Below, piece by piece: positions 12,353-22,908 of a stretch of 64,000 nt of DNA. Source of the stretch: Lepisosteus oculatus (taxonomy: Eukaryota; Chordata; Actinopteri; Semionotiformes; Lepisosteidae); the NCBI RefSeq assembly GCF_040954835.1, contig NC_090714.1, forward strand, positions 3,522,501-3,586,500, written 5' to 3'. The notes beneath the pieces were generated by a model. The model saw only the letters and a list, made by a program, of their open reading frames with translations, was not told the origin of the DNA and searched no databases. The first letter of the stretch is position 1; each line of letters opens with the position of its first letter. The position numbers and the translations under genes were made by a program.

Positions 12353-13438
12353 GTGAGTTTCTGCGGCGTGAGGTGCGTTTGCGTTTAATGTCGCATTTTC
12401 TTATTTTAAATACAAAAACTCAAATTTCACTTTGAGGAAAGCTAGACAAATTGTATTGTTGTTGCAACTTTTGTTAATTCAATTTGTTTTTGTTTAATTT
12501 GTGTTTTAGGACGCCGAAATGAGTCTTCTGTTTGAGCGTGCTCTCGAAGTTTTAAAAGTCTGCATTCAGCGTTTTTATAGTACCTTTCATGTAAGTATGT
12601 TTTGTAAGATAAGGTCTGTTTCTTCTAACGAAAAAAGGCTGTATTTTATCTGCAAACATTTACTTCCTAAAGTCAGTAGCTGTGTAATCTCTGCTTTTCG
12701 GATTCGGGCTTACCGCTCAGAAGTTATAAAATGTTGTAAAGATGAAATTGACTAATTCGTAGGCTTTTTTTATTTCTCTAGGTCATTAAAAAGGATTTCA
12801 AGAACGGACCTCTTATGAAAGTGTTTTTTCCAAGGTAAGTTCTATTCCTACCTTCCGCTAACACTATTTGTGTAACTCGATAAAACAACACGTATTTCCC
12901 AGCGTTTTAACAAAAGAACAGTTTTATACCAACTTGATCACTTCTTTTCGTTTCATGGTGCTTTTGTGGAGTAAACTCTAAGGCGCTGGTTCTTTTTTAT
13001 GCTACTTTTATTCATCTTTAGAATTCATTGGGTAAACATGGATATACCAACACATTTTATCGATGATTTTAAAGCAGAGTTAATTCGAATTATATACACG
13101 CTGTAGGTGTGAGGCTGAATGTATTTTCTAAATATTGGAGTAGTAGGACTGAGATGCATTGGTGATTTTCGATGGTTTATTGGTTGAGTGTTTTTTTTTT
13201 ATTTCGGCATTTTATTTAAACAGTTAATAGACTTCAGAACTTCAAGTGAATCGATTCTGCAAGTCCGATATCTTGTTAACTTGCTCCTTTTTCTTTTGCC
13301 TTCAGTTCTGCGGCTCCTGGTTCTCTGGGCTCTGACGATCTCCTTTCCAATCCACTCCAGCAACTCGACGAGCGTTGGCAGGTTCTTCTCTACAATGTGT
13401 GCTTTTTCTTGAATTTTAGTTTGATATCTGTGGCTTGA
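12342..13438 (+). CDS. unrecognised small spliced gene A, 85-residue ORF with upstream mini-ORF
   Basis: Four exons are supported by good splice sites: a first exon ending at 12,352, then 12,510-12,590, 12,782-12,834, and a last exon from 13,306. After splicing, an ATG in exon 1 opens a 7-codon frame (MAAGTPK) whose TGA overlaps the next ATG as ATGA at 12,519-12,522. That second frame runs through the three later exons with phases intact, giving 85 residues to TGA at 13,436-13,438. It starts MSLLFERALEVLKVC and ends in a hydrophobic stretch. I recognise no domain. It could equally be a non-coding transcript; the splice evidence is stronger than the coding evidence. Confidence 0.4.
12510..12590 (+). 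CDS. gene A exon 2
   Basis: 81 bp between acceptor tgttttag and donor GTAAGTATG. The ATG of the 85-residue frame is at 12,519, and the exon leaves in phase 0. Confidence 0.4.
12782..12834 (+). CDS. gene A exon 3
   Basis: 53 bp between acceptor tttctctag and donor GTAAGT. It encodes VIKKDFKNGPLMKVFFP and leaves in phase 2. Confidence 0.4.
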
Positions 13439-14003
13439 TCTGTAGTGTACCCTTTGTATACCGATTTATGTTATTGTTAACCTGCATGTTTCCTGTTGAC
13501 TGCTGCTATTGTATGTGCTGCGGCTCCTGGTTCTCTGCGATCCGACGATCTCCAGCAATTTATTCTTGACAGTGTGCTTTTTGTTACATTTGATTTTTGT
13601 TACCAGTTGCTTGATCTGTAATGTCCCGATTCAGTGCTGTATTTTATTCTTGACCTGCATGTTTTCTGTTGACTGCTGCTATTGTATGTGTTGCGCTCCG
13701 ACGATCTCCAGCAATTTATTCTTGACAGTGTGCTTTTTGTTACATTTGATTTTTGTTACCAGTTGCTTGATCTGTAATGTCCCGATTCAGTGCTGTATTT
13801 TATTCTTGACCTGCATGTTTTCTGTTGACTGCTGCTATTGTATGTGTTGCGCTCCGACGATCTCCAGCAATTTATTCTTGACAGTGTGCTTTTTGTTACA
13901 TTTGATTTTTGTTACCAGTTGCTTGATCTGTAATGTCCCGATTCAGTGCTGTATTTTATTCTTGACTACTGCTATTGTATTTGCTGTGAATTCTGCAATA
14001 AAA
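13306..14003 (+). other. gene A last exon with long repetitive 3' UTR
   Basis: Acceptor ttttgccttcag precedes 13,306. The coding part ends at 13,438. The remainder is mostly tandem repeats and finishes with AATAAA near 13,998, a natural polyadenylation signal for this strand. Confidence 0.45.
13331..13995 (+). repeat. 156-bp tandem repeat array in gene A last exon
   Basis: The phrase TC(C/T)GACGATCTCC recurs at 13,331, 13,541, 13,697 and 13,853. The first interval is 210 bp (a diverged unit); the next two are exactly 156 bp and almost identical, and the last unit is cut short. Because 156 is divisible by three, the array carries a long open frame that looks like a repetitive protein but is most likely an artefact of the repeat. 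Confidence 0.85.
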
Positions 14004-14043
14004 ACTCTCATTTCATTGTCTGCATTGTCCTGTATTTTCGAAG

Positions 14044-14100
14044 GTGCGAAGGGTTGTCTTGCGCGTGCGCCACGCACCGCAAGGCGACAACCCATCGCAC
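14044..14100. repeat. 57-nt near-perfect hairpin between convergent genes
   Basis: Left arm GTGCGAAGGGTTGTCTTGCG pairs with the right arm ending in CAACCCATCGCAC; one A/A mismatch and a 3-nt bulge interrupt it, and the loop itself can pair (GCGTG/CACGC). It lies just after gene A's polyadenylation signal. Confidence 0.7.
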
Positions 14101-14537
14101 TGACCTGGAAAAGTGCGAGGACGCCCGCCTTTTTAGATAGTCTGGGGGGGAATAGGGTCCCTAGGAGGGAGCGTGGGTCTAGCCCTGGGGGGAGGAGAAG
14201 GGAGGCTAGCTCTAGCCAAGCCCCCTCACTCCCAGCAGGAGGGGAAGGCAGGCTGGAGATGGCCTCGGCCCGAGAGAGAGGAGGCACCCAGGGCGGACTC
14301 AGCCCATCAGTCACAGCTTGCAACTGACAGCTTTCTAAGTCCACACCCCAGGAGACCTGCCTCTCTGCAGGGACCAAAGCCACCACCAACCTGCCATCCT
14401 CTCCTGCCGGGAGCGAGTGGGCCTGGCTAGAGCTGCGGTCAATCAGCCAGCCCCCGCCTACCCCTCTCCAATGAGGGGGGGTGGGCGAGGCTCGGCTTGA
14501 TTGCTACCAGACCCCGAGAGAAACCCCAGATACTAAG

Positions 14538-14660
14538 TTTTTTGGCGGGAAAATCTGGACACGCTTAAAAAGGGGGTAGCCTTTGACCTTTTCAAGTCAA
14601 AAAGCGATAGGGCGTCCCCTTGCGGCCACAAACTGTTAGCAAAATCTCTCCGCCAAAAAA
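14538..14660. repeat. nested inverted repeat with E2F-like arms
   Basis: Outer arms TTTTTTGGCGG (14,538-14,548) and CCGCCAAAAAA (14,650-14,660); inner arms TTTGAC (14,582-14,587) and GTCAAA (14,596-14,601), flanked by CGCTT/AAGCG. The left arm reads TTTGGCGGGAAA, which matches an E2F consensus. It may be a decayed foldback element rather than a working regulator. Confidence 0.55.
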
Positions 14661-14746
14661 CTCACCAACACCGGGGTTTTTCAGGGCCAAGGGGTACAAA
14701 ACTCTGCACAAGAAATCAAAGAACAAAATCAAGGTTCAATCAACAA

Positions 14747-14752
14747 TTTATT
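14747..14752 (-). terminator. polyadenylation signal of small gene B
   Basis: AATAAA on the minus strand, about 190 bp past the stop codon of gene B and in a sensible position for it. Confidence 0.55.
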
Positions 14753-14943
14753 GAGCGAAAATGGCATACAAAACAAAGCATTACAATACGTCGGATGCAC
14801 AGGCTTCAAAGTGGAAATAAACATGCATTTCAATTACAAAGTGTCAAAGCACGGCAACATTAACGCTAAATACTGTTACAAGTCAACAGAGTAAGAAACA
14901 TTTGCATGCAACTACAAGAAAAAATACAGAAACACACAGCACG

Positions 14944-15009
14944 TTACTGTTTCTCCGAGTTATCAGTCGAGGCAGCGACTGGAATGAAGACTGGAACTTC
15001 GTGCGCTTC
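14944..15009 (-). CDS. gene B last coding exon
   Basis: Acceptor tttttttgcag; 66 bp including the TAA stop at 14,944-14,946. It enters in phase 0 and encodes 21 residues beginning EAHEVPVFIPVAAS. Confidence 0.42.
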   Translation of the reverse strand, partial: EAHEVPVFIPVAASTDNSEKQ

Positions 15010-15785
15010 CTGCAAAAAAACAAAAATCAGTATTAACTTTTTAATATAAACAGCAGGCCTACAATGTTGTCGGGTGAAAACCATTTCTGCCCGGGAGAAA
15101 TCTAGTATCTCCTAGTCTGAGTCTTCTTTTGACAACAATTCTCGGGAGATACTTCACAATGATACGTGTAAACGAATAAAAAGGTTTATACTTACATCGG
15201 TAATTCCAGTAGCTGAGCCAAACATGTTCTGCCCGCAGACACCAAACTGAAAACACAAGAACACACGTATTTAGACGATTATTTAAAGATAATTGAAAGC
15301 AAGGTTTCTTAGTAGGAAACGGCGTTTTCACCAGGATAGATAGCGCCGAAAATATGTTAATGCGATACGTGTAAAGAAATGAATAAAACGTTTATACTTA
15401 CTTGGATAATTGCAGCAGCTGAGCCAAGCATGTCCTTCCCAAAGACACAAAACTGAAAACACAAAAATGCAGAATTTTGAATTTAAAAACCATTTAAAGT
15501 AATAAGTATATGTTGCAAGCTATTTTTTACCACAAACACACAAAATACACTGGAAAGTAATGACAAAAACTTTACAAATCTAAGTAAGCTATTTCGGTTT
15601 GAAAACATGCACACCCTTGATTTTGTGAACAAAGACTTAAAAATTAAAAATGCTATTCAGCTCCCAACGTAAATACTTGTTTTAACCCTTTCTCCTGGGA
15701 AGTTTACACTACATTCAAATAAAATAAAAATAAAAATAATCATAAAAGACGCGGAACAAACGCACTCAGCTCCGCTCTCTCCAGC
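14944..15785 (-). CDS. unrecognised small spliced gene B with a duplicated 51-bp exon
   Basis: Three in-phase exons are clear on the minus strand: 15,402-15,452, 15,196-15,246 and 14,944-15,009. The first two are homologous, each 51 bp in phase 0, encoding FCVFGKDMLGSAAAIIQ and FGVCGQNMFGSATGITD. The last encodes EAHEVPVFIPVAASTDNSEKQ-stop in pieces typical of a short acidic tail. A start is less certain: a hydrophobic MIIFIFILFECS frame near 15,750 could end at a GTAAAC donor in phase 0, giving 67 residues with a leader-like N-terminus. GC boxes (GGGGCGTGGC, GGGCGTGGC) lie just upstream at 15,808-15,850. I recognise no family. Convergent with gene A. Confidence 0.4.
15196..15246 (-). CDS. 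gene B duplicated exon, downstream copy
   Basis: 51 bp, acceptor tgttttcag, donor GTAAGTAT. It encodes FGVCGQNMFGSATGITD and matches the exon at 15,402-15,452 in length, splice sites and flanking intron sequence. Confidence 0.5.
15402..15452 (-). CDS. gene B duplicated exon, upstream copy
   Basis: 51 bp, acceptor tgttttcag, donor GTAAGTAT. It encodes FCVFGKDMLGSAAAIIQ. About 38 bp of following intron is shared with the other copy, so the duplication unit was larger than the exon. Confidence 0.5.
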
Positions 15786-15890
15786 AGAACCTGGCGCACA
15801 GGTGCGCGGGGCGTGGCCTGCGAGAGATGTCATGCGGGTGGGCGTGGCTACAGACTGACGCAGGTTGCTTTTTTTCTCGGCTCCACGTGA
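15786..15890 (-). promoter_or_regulatory. probable gene B promoter
   Basis: A GC-rich patch in AT-rich DNA with two CCACGCCC/GGGCGTGG boxes (KLF/SP-type) upstream of the hydrophobic start frame on the minus strand. Confidence 0.35.
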
Positions 15891-15899
15891 AAACCTGTG

Positions 15900-16640
15900 G
15901 AAGAAATCGATCATGTTTACAGAAACCCTCTGAGTTACAAGCTTCAAAATGTTTTTTTTTTTCCCCATGGGCATTGAGTAATCACAGTACTTTTAATCCT
16001 TACTAGTATTTGAGAGCCACAAGATTGTGAATGAAAGAATTTAGAAATATGTGTTTTTTAAACATCTTTCCAGGACAATTACTGTTCTATAGCCTGATTT
16101 ATCTTAACGCTGGACCAATAAGTAACATTTTCCATCTGTAAACGTTTATCATACTTAATTTACTACCTTTTTACTCATTACTCATGCAGCTGATGTGTTC
16201 ATTTAAGAAGTCACAGAACATGAGAAAGTTCAAATGAGAGGGCAGTATTCAATTGATGTACACCTTTTGGTTACTGATATCAGTTAATCTTACAAAGCCA
16301 TTGCTCAAAAGAAGACAGGCTGTAGGTTTCAACAAAATGTCTAGATCACTTGTGCTATTCTCCTGCAACTCTTTGTGTAAAGAACTTTTAACTACACTTC
16401 CCTGTGACATCCTTTCACATTTCCCTTGGTTCCTGTCAAAGTAGTTCACACAGTATTACTGCAACTTAATTTTATAACTGGTTAACTGCAGTAATTCCTT
16501 AACTTGGCATAATTTTCAACACTAGTGCACTGAACTGTACATTTTACATTCAAATAAATTCAAATTTCTCAACCTCAGTGCAACCCCAATTTTAAACTTT
16601 AATCCTTAGCCTCAGCACTAAAAATGGATAAAAGATCAGG
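15900..16640. other. intergenic, no gene recognised
   Basis: AT-rich sequence without supported exons or clear repeats. Confidence 0.5.
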
Positions 16641-16644
16641 AAAG

Positions 16645-16960
16645 CTGGAGTTTACGAAAGAGGAGGCGGAAGAATATTTGTTAGAATCCACAGCGACCCC
16701 AGACATGAGAAGGAGCTGGAGCTCGTTAAACCAGACAGACCCACCAGTGCTTTTGAAGAGCCAGATCCTACCTGGCGGGAGATGAACGAATTCCTAAAAA
16801 GCTCTTGAGCAGGATCAGCACCTGAGCCTAATGGTGTCCAGGACAAGACTCCCAAGTACTGCGAGAGCTCAGGCGCAGACTCTGGGAGCTGGTGAAAGCA
16901 GCAGGGAGGAAGAACTACTGTAACTCAAAGAAAACTGGGTGATTTCCCTGCAAAGAGGTG
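16645..16960 (+). mobile_element. degenerate non-LTR retrotransposon, reverse transcriptase fragment
   Basis: Across shifting frames one can read a TSAFEEPDPTWREMNEFLK-like segment, then an APxPNGV motif and an RLWELVKAA segment. This resembles the N-terminal side of the reverse transcriptase of R2/NeSL-type LINEs in fish. Stops and frameshifts break it; it is a relic. Confidence 0.5.
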
Positions 16961-19320
16961 TGTGATGCCATATACAGGCATATCTACCTCTCCAGACACA
17001 AACCTAACACCCTGCTGGGGAACATTTTCCCAGTTTTTCTCTCTTTACTCTCCTCCAACAGTGGTGATGATCACAGCCCACTCATCTGGGGAACCGGGAC
17101 ATGTGGAGCACACCCGCCTGTGTCGAGATGTCTGGACCCCCAGCTCCTGGAATCTCTGTCCCAGAGTCTTGCGTCACGGAAGTCTTCACTTGTGGTTTCC
17201 TGAGCTCGATGAGCTTCAGCTCTACCTCTCAGCCTCGGGCTAGTCCTTTTCGGGGAGTAGCAGTGGAACACCCTCAAATCGGTCAATCCTGTTTCACCAG
17301 ACATGGCCACAACAGAGCCTGCTACTCCTCCAGACCTTCCTTGCACCTCAATGTCACTACTTGATCTCTCCAGGAGCCTCCTGCTCCCTCCCTGATCTGG
17401 AGCCTCCTGCTCCCTCACTGTAGCCACTGGTCCTCTCATGACCAGCCAAGCTCTTGGACTTCCAGGTCCACCACCAGCCCATGACATCATCTCCCGTCTC
17501 TTTAAATAATCACATCTTTCACACCGGACGATTCCCTCTGGAATAGCTGCTCTCAATTGGTCCCTTCCAGGATTCCATGGATATTCGTCTCCACAGTCGT
17601 CTCTGAGACTGTTGATCTCATTTAAGGTTTTTTTTTAAATTGCAGCCACCACTCTGCTCTCACAGATCTGGCAGACCTGTTGTTCTAACGGGAGCCCAGG
17701 CTTCAAGTCTGCTTTGTTCAGCCACTACCTCACTGATGTCCTGGCTTCAGTTTTCCCCAGGGAAGTTTTCAGCCAGATCTTATAATCATACTTCCAACTG
17801 AATCTCTTTAGCTTCCAAACGCTTTTCAGCTGTAATGTGTAGTTCTCTATCAAGAGCCCCACCTCCCTGCCAAACACACCACAGGTGCTCTCAGGAAATT
17901 CCAAAACATTTCACTTCTTTACGTGGAAGGAAAAATGTGTTTTGCAATTTGGGTTGACTAGGTTCACGTTGAACAATAATTCTATTGATACATGTGTTCA
18001 AAAGAGTGGAGTTTCAGGAGTGTCTGGCTGCCTGGAACATGCTAGCATCATTTGTATGATCACAGGAAGTACAAAGCAAAATCAAGGAGACCTTGTTGTC
18101 CTGTGGTCAGGGCTAGATTTTGGTGTTCGTAGGCCCCAAGCACTTTCACTCTGAAATGTGCAAAAAGTGGGTAAATGCCAATTGAATTATGTAAATTGAC
18201 ATGATGCACTTTAAATTCTTCTCATGCTAAACCACGTGATTGATGGAGGGAGTTGAGCGACCATTGTTTTGATACTTCTAGTTTCTAGAACAGCCACTAG
18301 ATATCGAATGATTATTGATTGGGAGAGGACCTGAGTAACAACATATGTACCGGAAACAATCAAGGAATTCTTCGAGAAAATGAGGGTTATATGCCTTCAC
18401 ACCCCCTGTGTTAGTCTGTTGTAAATGCTCCTCTGGCAGGGATTGCGCTAACAAGACGTCTCCGGCGAGTCGCTGGTCCTTCTGAGAGGGGGATGTATGA
18501 AGATATTAGAGGCAGATGTTCATGTTCTATTTCCCCATCCCTGGATTTTTCGAAACAGTAGAAGCAGTAAGAGCAGTTAATTAATATTGGATTGTGCCTA
18601 AGAAGGGGAGGCCAGGAGAAGACGATGATGCCACATTTTTAGGAGAAGAAAGGATTCAGAGAAATCAAGGGATGAAAATGAAAACTCATAGGTGACGGGG
18701 TTGTTTGAGTACATGAGAAAAAACCAAAACCACACAGAGAAACAAATAAAATGTTATCTCAGACTCTACTGATGATGAAAAAAGTCACCCTGCTAGTTTA
18801 TTTAAATGCCTACTTGCCAAACCACCAATTCTCAGCGAAAATGGAAAGAGGCTCTTCAACAGGAAGAAACTTTAAAAAGTCATCAGCCAATACAGGCTGG
18901 CCATTACAATGAAAAATATTGGAAGGATAATTCTATGTCTCAAAGTAATGCCTCAATCTACTTTGTTAACTGAAATAACAACACTCTCAGCAATCATTAT
19001 TTTAAAAAAAAAACAGAGGACTCTATTAGCAAAGCATGTTTTCATAATGGGTCTTTAGCGCTGACTTTCTCCTTTGTGATACATCAACTGAGAACACCAT
19101 TCCAATCATAGCAGGCATCGACAAGTTTTCTGATGTATGAAGATAAATACTATTGGGTGATGATGTGATTTAAGAGTTAAACTCACAAAACTATATATGT
19201 ATAAAAGCATATAATATATATATATAAAGTATAATCAAATAATTATCTTTCTCTCTTTATGTGTTTTTAAAATAGATTGTGGTATACTGAAATGTTTAGA
19301 AAGAACACATTTCCAATAAT
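16961..19320. other. intergenic, no gene recognised
   Basis: No supported exon. The first part may continue the retrotransposon relic. There is a TA-rich run at 19,190-19,230 with (TA)n. Confidence 0.45.
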
Positions 19321-19332
19321 GTTCAAGGAAAC

Positions 19333-19554
19333 TTTATTAAAGCAACATCACAGTGTCCCAGAGAAGGCTTCTGCAGGAACCTTACATTTTGGCTCAAGCC
19401 CAGGCTGTGGTGCTTCTCTGAGCCAAGATGGCTTCTGAGCAGGCAGGGATCTGGAAGCAGGTGTGTGTTATTGAGCTGGACACACCTGGACTTTTGGGAT
19501 AGGTTCCTACAGAACAAGCCCAACCCCTGTAGTTAATGAAGAGGCTTATAAAAG
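19333..19554. promoter_or_regulatory. TATA-box-like block with nearby opposite-strand AATAAA
   Basis: TATAAAAG lies at 19,547-19,554 on the plus strand in a GC-moderate context; the minus strand carries AATAAA at 19,333-19,338. This could be a promoter, a solo long terminal repeat or an element end. I see no gene attached to either signal. Confidence 0.25.
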
Positions 19555-21483
19555 CGAAGCCCGGGAGACAAAGGCTTAGATTGTATTTGGAGCTAGAGGA
19601 GAACATGAGAGGTGTTTAGTGGGAGCTGTATTGTCAATGGTCCTGGGGCCTAGAGTACTAAGGTGTTTTGTGAGAAGAGGAAGATGTCACTAGCTTAGAA
19701 AATTCAACCAGAACACCGTTAATGAAGCCATCTGATCATCTGTGGGACTTGATGAGCTGTTTGGAAATGCAGGGAGTGATGCTGTCTAGTAGGGAGTGCC
19801 ACGTGAAATGGTGTGAAAAGTGTGTGTGCCAGCTAATGGGGAAGCCATGTTGGGGTGAGTTAAAGCTGTGAAGTAAATTGCCGTTGCAGAAACGTTGCAC
19901 TGATCTATCTTGTATGTCTTTTGACATCTTAGATTCTACAAGAACCCCATTCCAAGGGACTAGGTTTGGAGGCTCTTGAGGAAAGCTGTATACCAGGAAG
20001 AGCCCAGTGTGTTTCTGTGGGATCCAGAAACGCAGCTTGACCCTCCTGCACAGCCAGTGGGGAGAGATCCCTGCACTGAGATCCCAGGTAGGACACTGCT
20101 GTACTCTGCTTGGCTGTTGCTTTTATCCACAGTACCTTCAAATTGCTACATATCGGTCTAACAACCCCGTCCTTTTGTACTAAAGGGAGCTTCCCCTCAG
20201 CAGTATCTCCACTGGACAAGTTTGTGGGATGGTGTGGCAGTCCAATAATGGCTCATGATCTGTGTAAGGTTGAGGAGCTCATGTTCTCCAAGTCTGGGAG
20301 TCCAGAATGTGACTTGTCTGGGTAGGAATGTTCGTATTGATATGTTCTAAGACCATGCTACTATGACCAACAGTGTCCATACTTGGTTATGTAACCTCTT
20401 TCCTTCCTTTTTTTTATTTTTTTTTTCCCCCCTACTGAAAAAGCCCTGTTGATCATGGAAGGGGAAATGGAGACTGGCAGCTGAAGCTCTCCAACAGGAA
20501 TGGGACATCCTCCACACTGCATCAGTAATGTGGAACAAAGATATTTGGTGTGTGGCGATCCTCTGACCTGTCATGTCCTTGCCCCTGATCTTGTAACAAA
20601 GTGAAGTTGTCACTGGATGTCTTTGTATACAGCTATGATCTGTTCTCTAGTGTTGTGGTACCAAGGGATAACATCTTGATGCTTTATTGATCAGTGGGAG
20701 GACAGTAATTTAAGGTACTGTAATCCTCAGTGGCAGCTTTGCTTGGATGACCATTTTTTCTAACTTCGAGTATTTTACATCAGTTTGGGTAATGCAGGTC
20801 CTAAAATGATTTCAGTATAGAAGCTGCTGTGCTCCGGCTCCCCAAAAGCAGGGCTGCAAGAGTCTCTTCTTAATCCAGAGCACATACAGCTTTGTTACTA
20901 AAGTGCAGGTAGAGTGCATTTGAGTGACTTTGGGGAGTGAGGGGAAGGCATGGAATTACTTGGTAATTTAACAAATGTAGGGGGTTTAACAAAGCTTGCA
21001 TAAGTGTCGCATATGCAGACTTCCTTGAAGGTGTGCAAGACTAGAATTGGTCCTTAACATTTCAGGACCAAATAGTTTTGATGGTTAGAAGGGTTGTACC
21101 CCCACTGTAGTCACTTTACTACCATGCAAAACTGTCCTTTTTCATAGTTTTTGTCCCAAGTATTTTATAAATTGCTTGCAATTGACTTCATCTGTTGGGG
21201 GAGGGAATGCACCAACCCCTGCCAATATAGCCTCTACCAGCTAGAGAAGTGAGATGTATAATGAAGGGGAAATTACAGTAATGGTCTGGATTTTCATGTT
21301 CTGTACTAATCTTGAGTAAACTTAGACTTTCTTTGTATGAGATCAAGCTATAAGGTAGTAATACTGTTCTTGTTTTTCCAGATCTGCTTCTGAACTGAAG
21401 CGGTGGGGAGTTGGTTTAACAAAGCTTAGAAACCGGAGATGAGCGCTATTGTCGGCTGAGAGGCTGAAGTACCTGTAGCTCCT

Positions 21484-21586
21484 ATTGGTCAGTTGTTCAT
21501 AAACTGAGGAGAGGTTTCTATTGGTCAACAAGAGGAGGCACCTGTTCAATTCCTATTGGCCAGACGTAAGGAACTGAGCAACCAAT
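21484..21586. promoter_or_regulatory. cluster of four CCAAT boxes
   Basis: ATTGG occurs at 21,484, 21,520 and 21,555 and CCAAT at 21,582, with 36-, 35- and 27-bp steps. Three carry the extended (T/C)TATTGG(T/C)C context of NF-Y sites. No coding exon follows closely on either strand. Confidence 0.45.
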
Positions 21587-21599
21587 CAAATCGTTACCC

Positions 21600-22905
21600 A
21601 GGTAGCCGGTGACGCTAGATGACAGTCTTCATATCCTCCTGTATGAAAGAGAGGATATTTGAAGTTCCTGAACGTATAGAAGTAGTAGGATTACAGACGC
21701 ATTTAAATTAAATAGAAGGCAACCTTCTAGCCTCAGAATTTACGTCTTTATAAATTATAACATTTTGACCATAAACGAATTGGAGCAGAGGTCTTCTGTT
21801 TGACAACATAATCCACCTATAACGAACATCGTTGTGTGTGTACATACACACGTGTTTCGTCTGTGTATTAAATGGTGTTAATTTTGAACGCTGTGGACGT
21901 GGTTTCTAATGCAAACTCTTCGCTAGAAGAGCCTTGAGCCGTGTTACTGTGACAGAGGTGTAGAAGCCAGAAAATACATTATACTGTAGCGCATACGCAC
22001 GATGGATTTTCTTTTTAAAAAATAAATGGTTACATTTTTATGAGGGGTGAACAATTTTCAAATATTTCCGAGGTCTGCATATGTGATGCAAGAGTTTCCA
22101 ATGTATTGTGAACTAGCTCGGTCTACGCACTACATAGAGCCCCTTACAGCACTTCTGTTTTTCACGTTTCCGAATTTTTCTTCGCGTAAAATAGTATTTC
22201 TTTGTCTAAAATAACAGTGGTGTTTGTACTACAAAACGTTCCTAACTTTAATCATTTTAAAGACGGCTTGAATCTTAAAATGTCCTTATACTTCCATATT
22301 AAACAGATACAAGGAGACTCTAACTTCTTTACGATACAAGTGACATAGCTACGACATACTAGTCCTAGTTAAAGCCTCTTGCAAATTGCATGCTCGCTTT
22401 TTAAGAGTAAACCCGTAACTCTTGTAAGTAGGGGATGATATTGGAGAAACTTATTTCTGTTTACACACAAAATACCAGTATAAAGGCAAAATTAACCTCC
22501 GCTCAAACACAAATAAAAACTGCAGAGCTAGTTTTCTTCTTACCAGTAATCGTCCTTGAATTCGAGGTCACGTAACTACCCGAAACCGAAGTCGTTATAT
22601 AGCTACTTTCAACTGCATCTCGTTTGCAGAGGGCGGAGCTCAATTAACCTGCAGTAGTTGCCTTGAACTGTGGGAGAAAACCAGAGCTCCCAAAGCAAAC
22701 CCCCGTGAACACTGGAAGGACATACAGACTCCACACCCCCAAGAGTTTAACCCACGGTTGGTGCAAGTCAGATAAGGTGACGACGGAGTCCAGGATAAAA
22801 CATAACATTTATTAGTGTAAGCACAATCGTATGATGATCTCACAGACATGGACAGTGTAAAAATACATTGACCTCTGCTTTCTGAATATGATCAAAAATA
22901 CTGGG
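21600..22905. other. intergenic, mostly unremarkable
   Basis: AT-rich. Apart from the SINE at 22,640-22,770 I see no gene. Confidence 0.45.
22640..22770 (-). mobile_element. SINE tail, minus orientation
   Basis: On the minus strand it reads GTGTGGAGTCTGTATGTCCT... then a TTTTCTCCCACAGTTCAAGG-like block, the conserved tail of tRNA-type SINEs. Confidence 0.55.
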
Positions 22906-22908
22906 AGT

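Noticed and set aside
13331-13995. CRISPR-like array
   Set aside because: Long adjacent identical units without unique spacers, in a vertebrate transcript; it is an ordinary tandem repeat.
13509-14327. Long plus-strand open frame (272 codons) with repeated Cys-rich segments
   Set aside because: It is produced by the 156-bp tandem repeat, whose period is divisible by three; it is Cys/Phe/Leu-rich low-complexity text and runs past the AATAAA into the hairpin.
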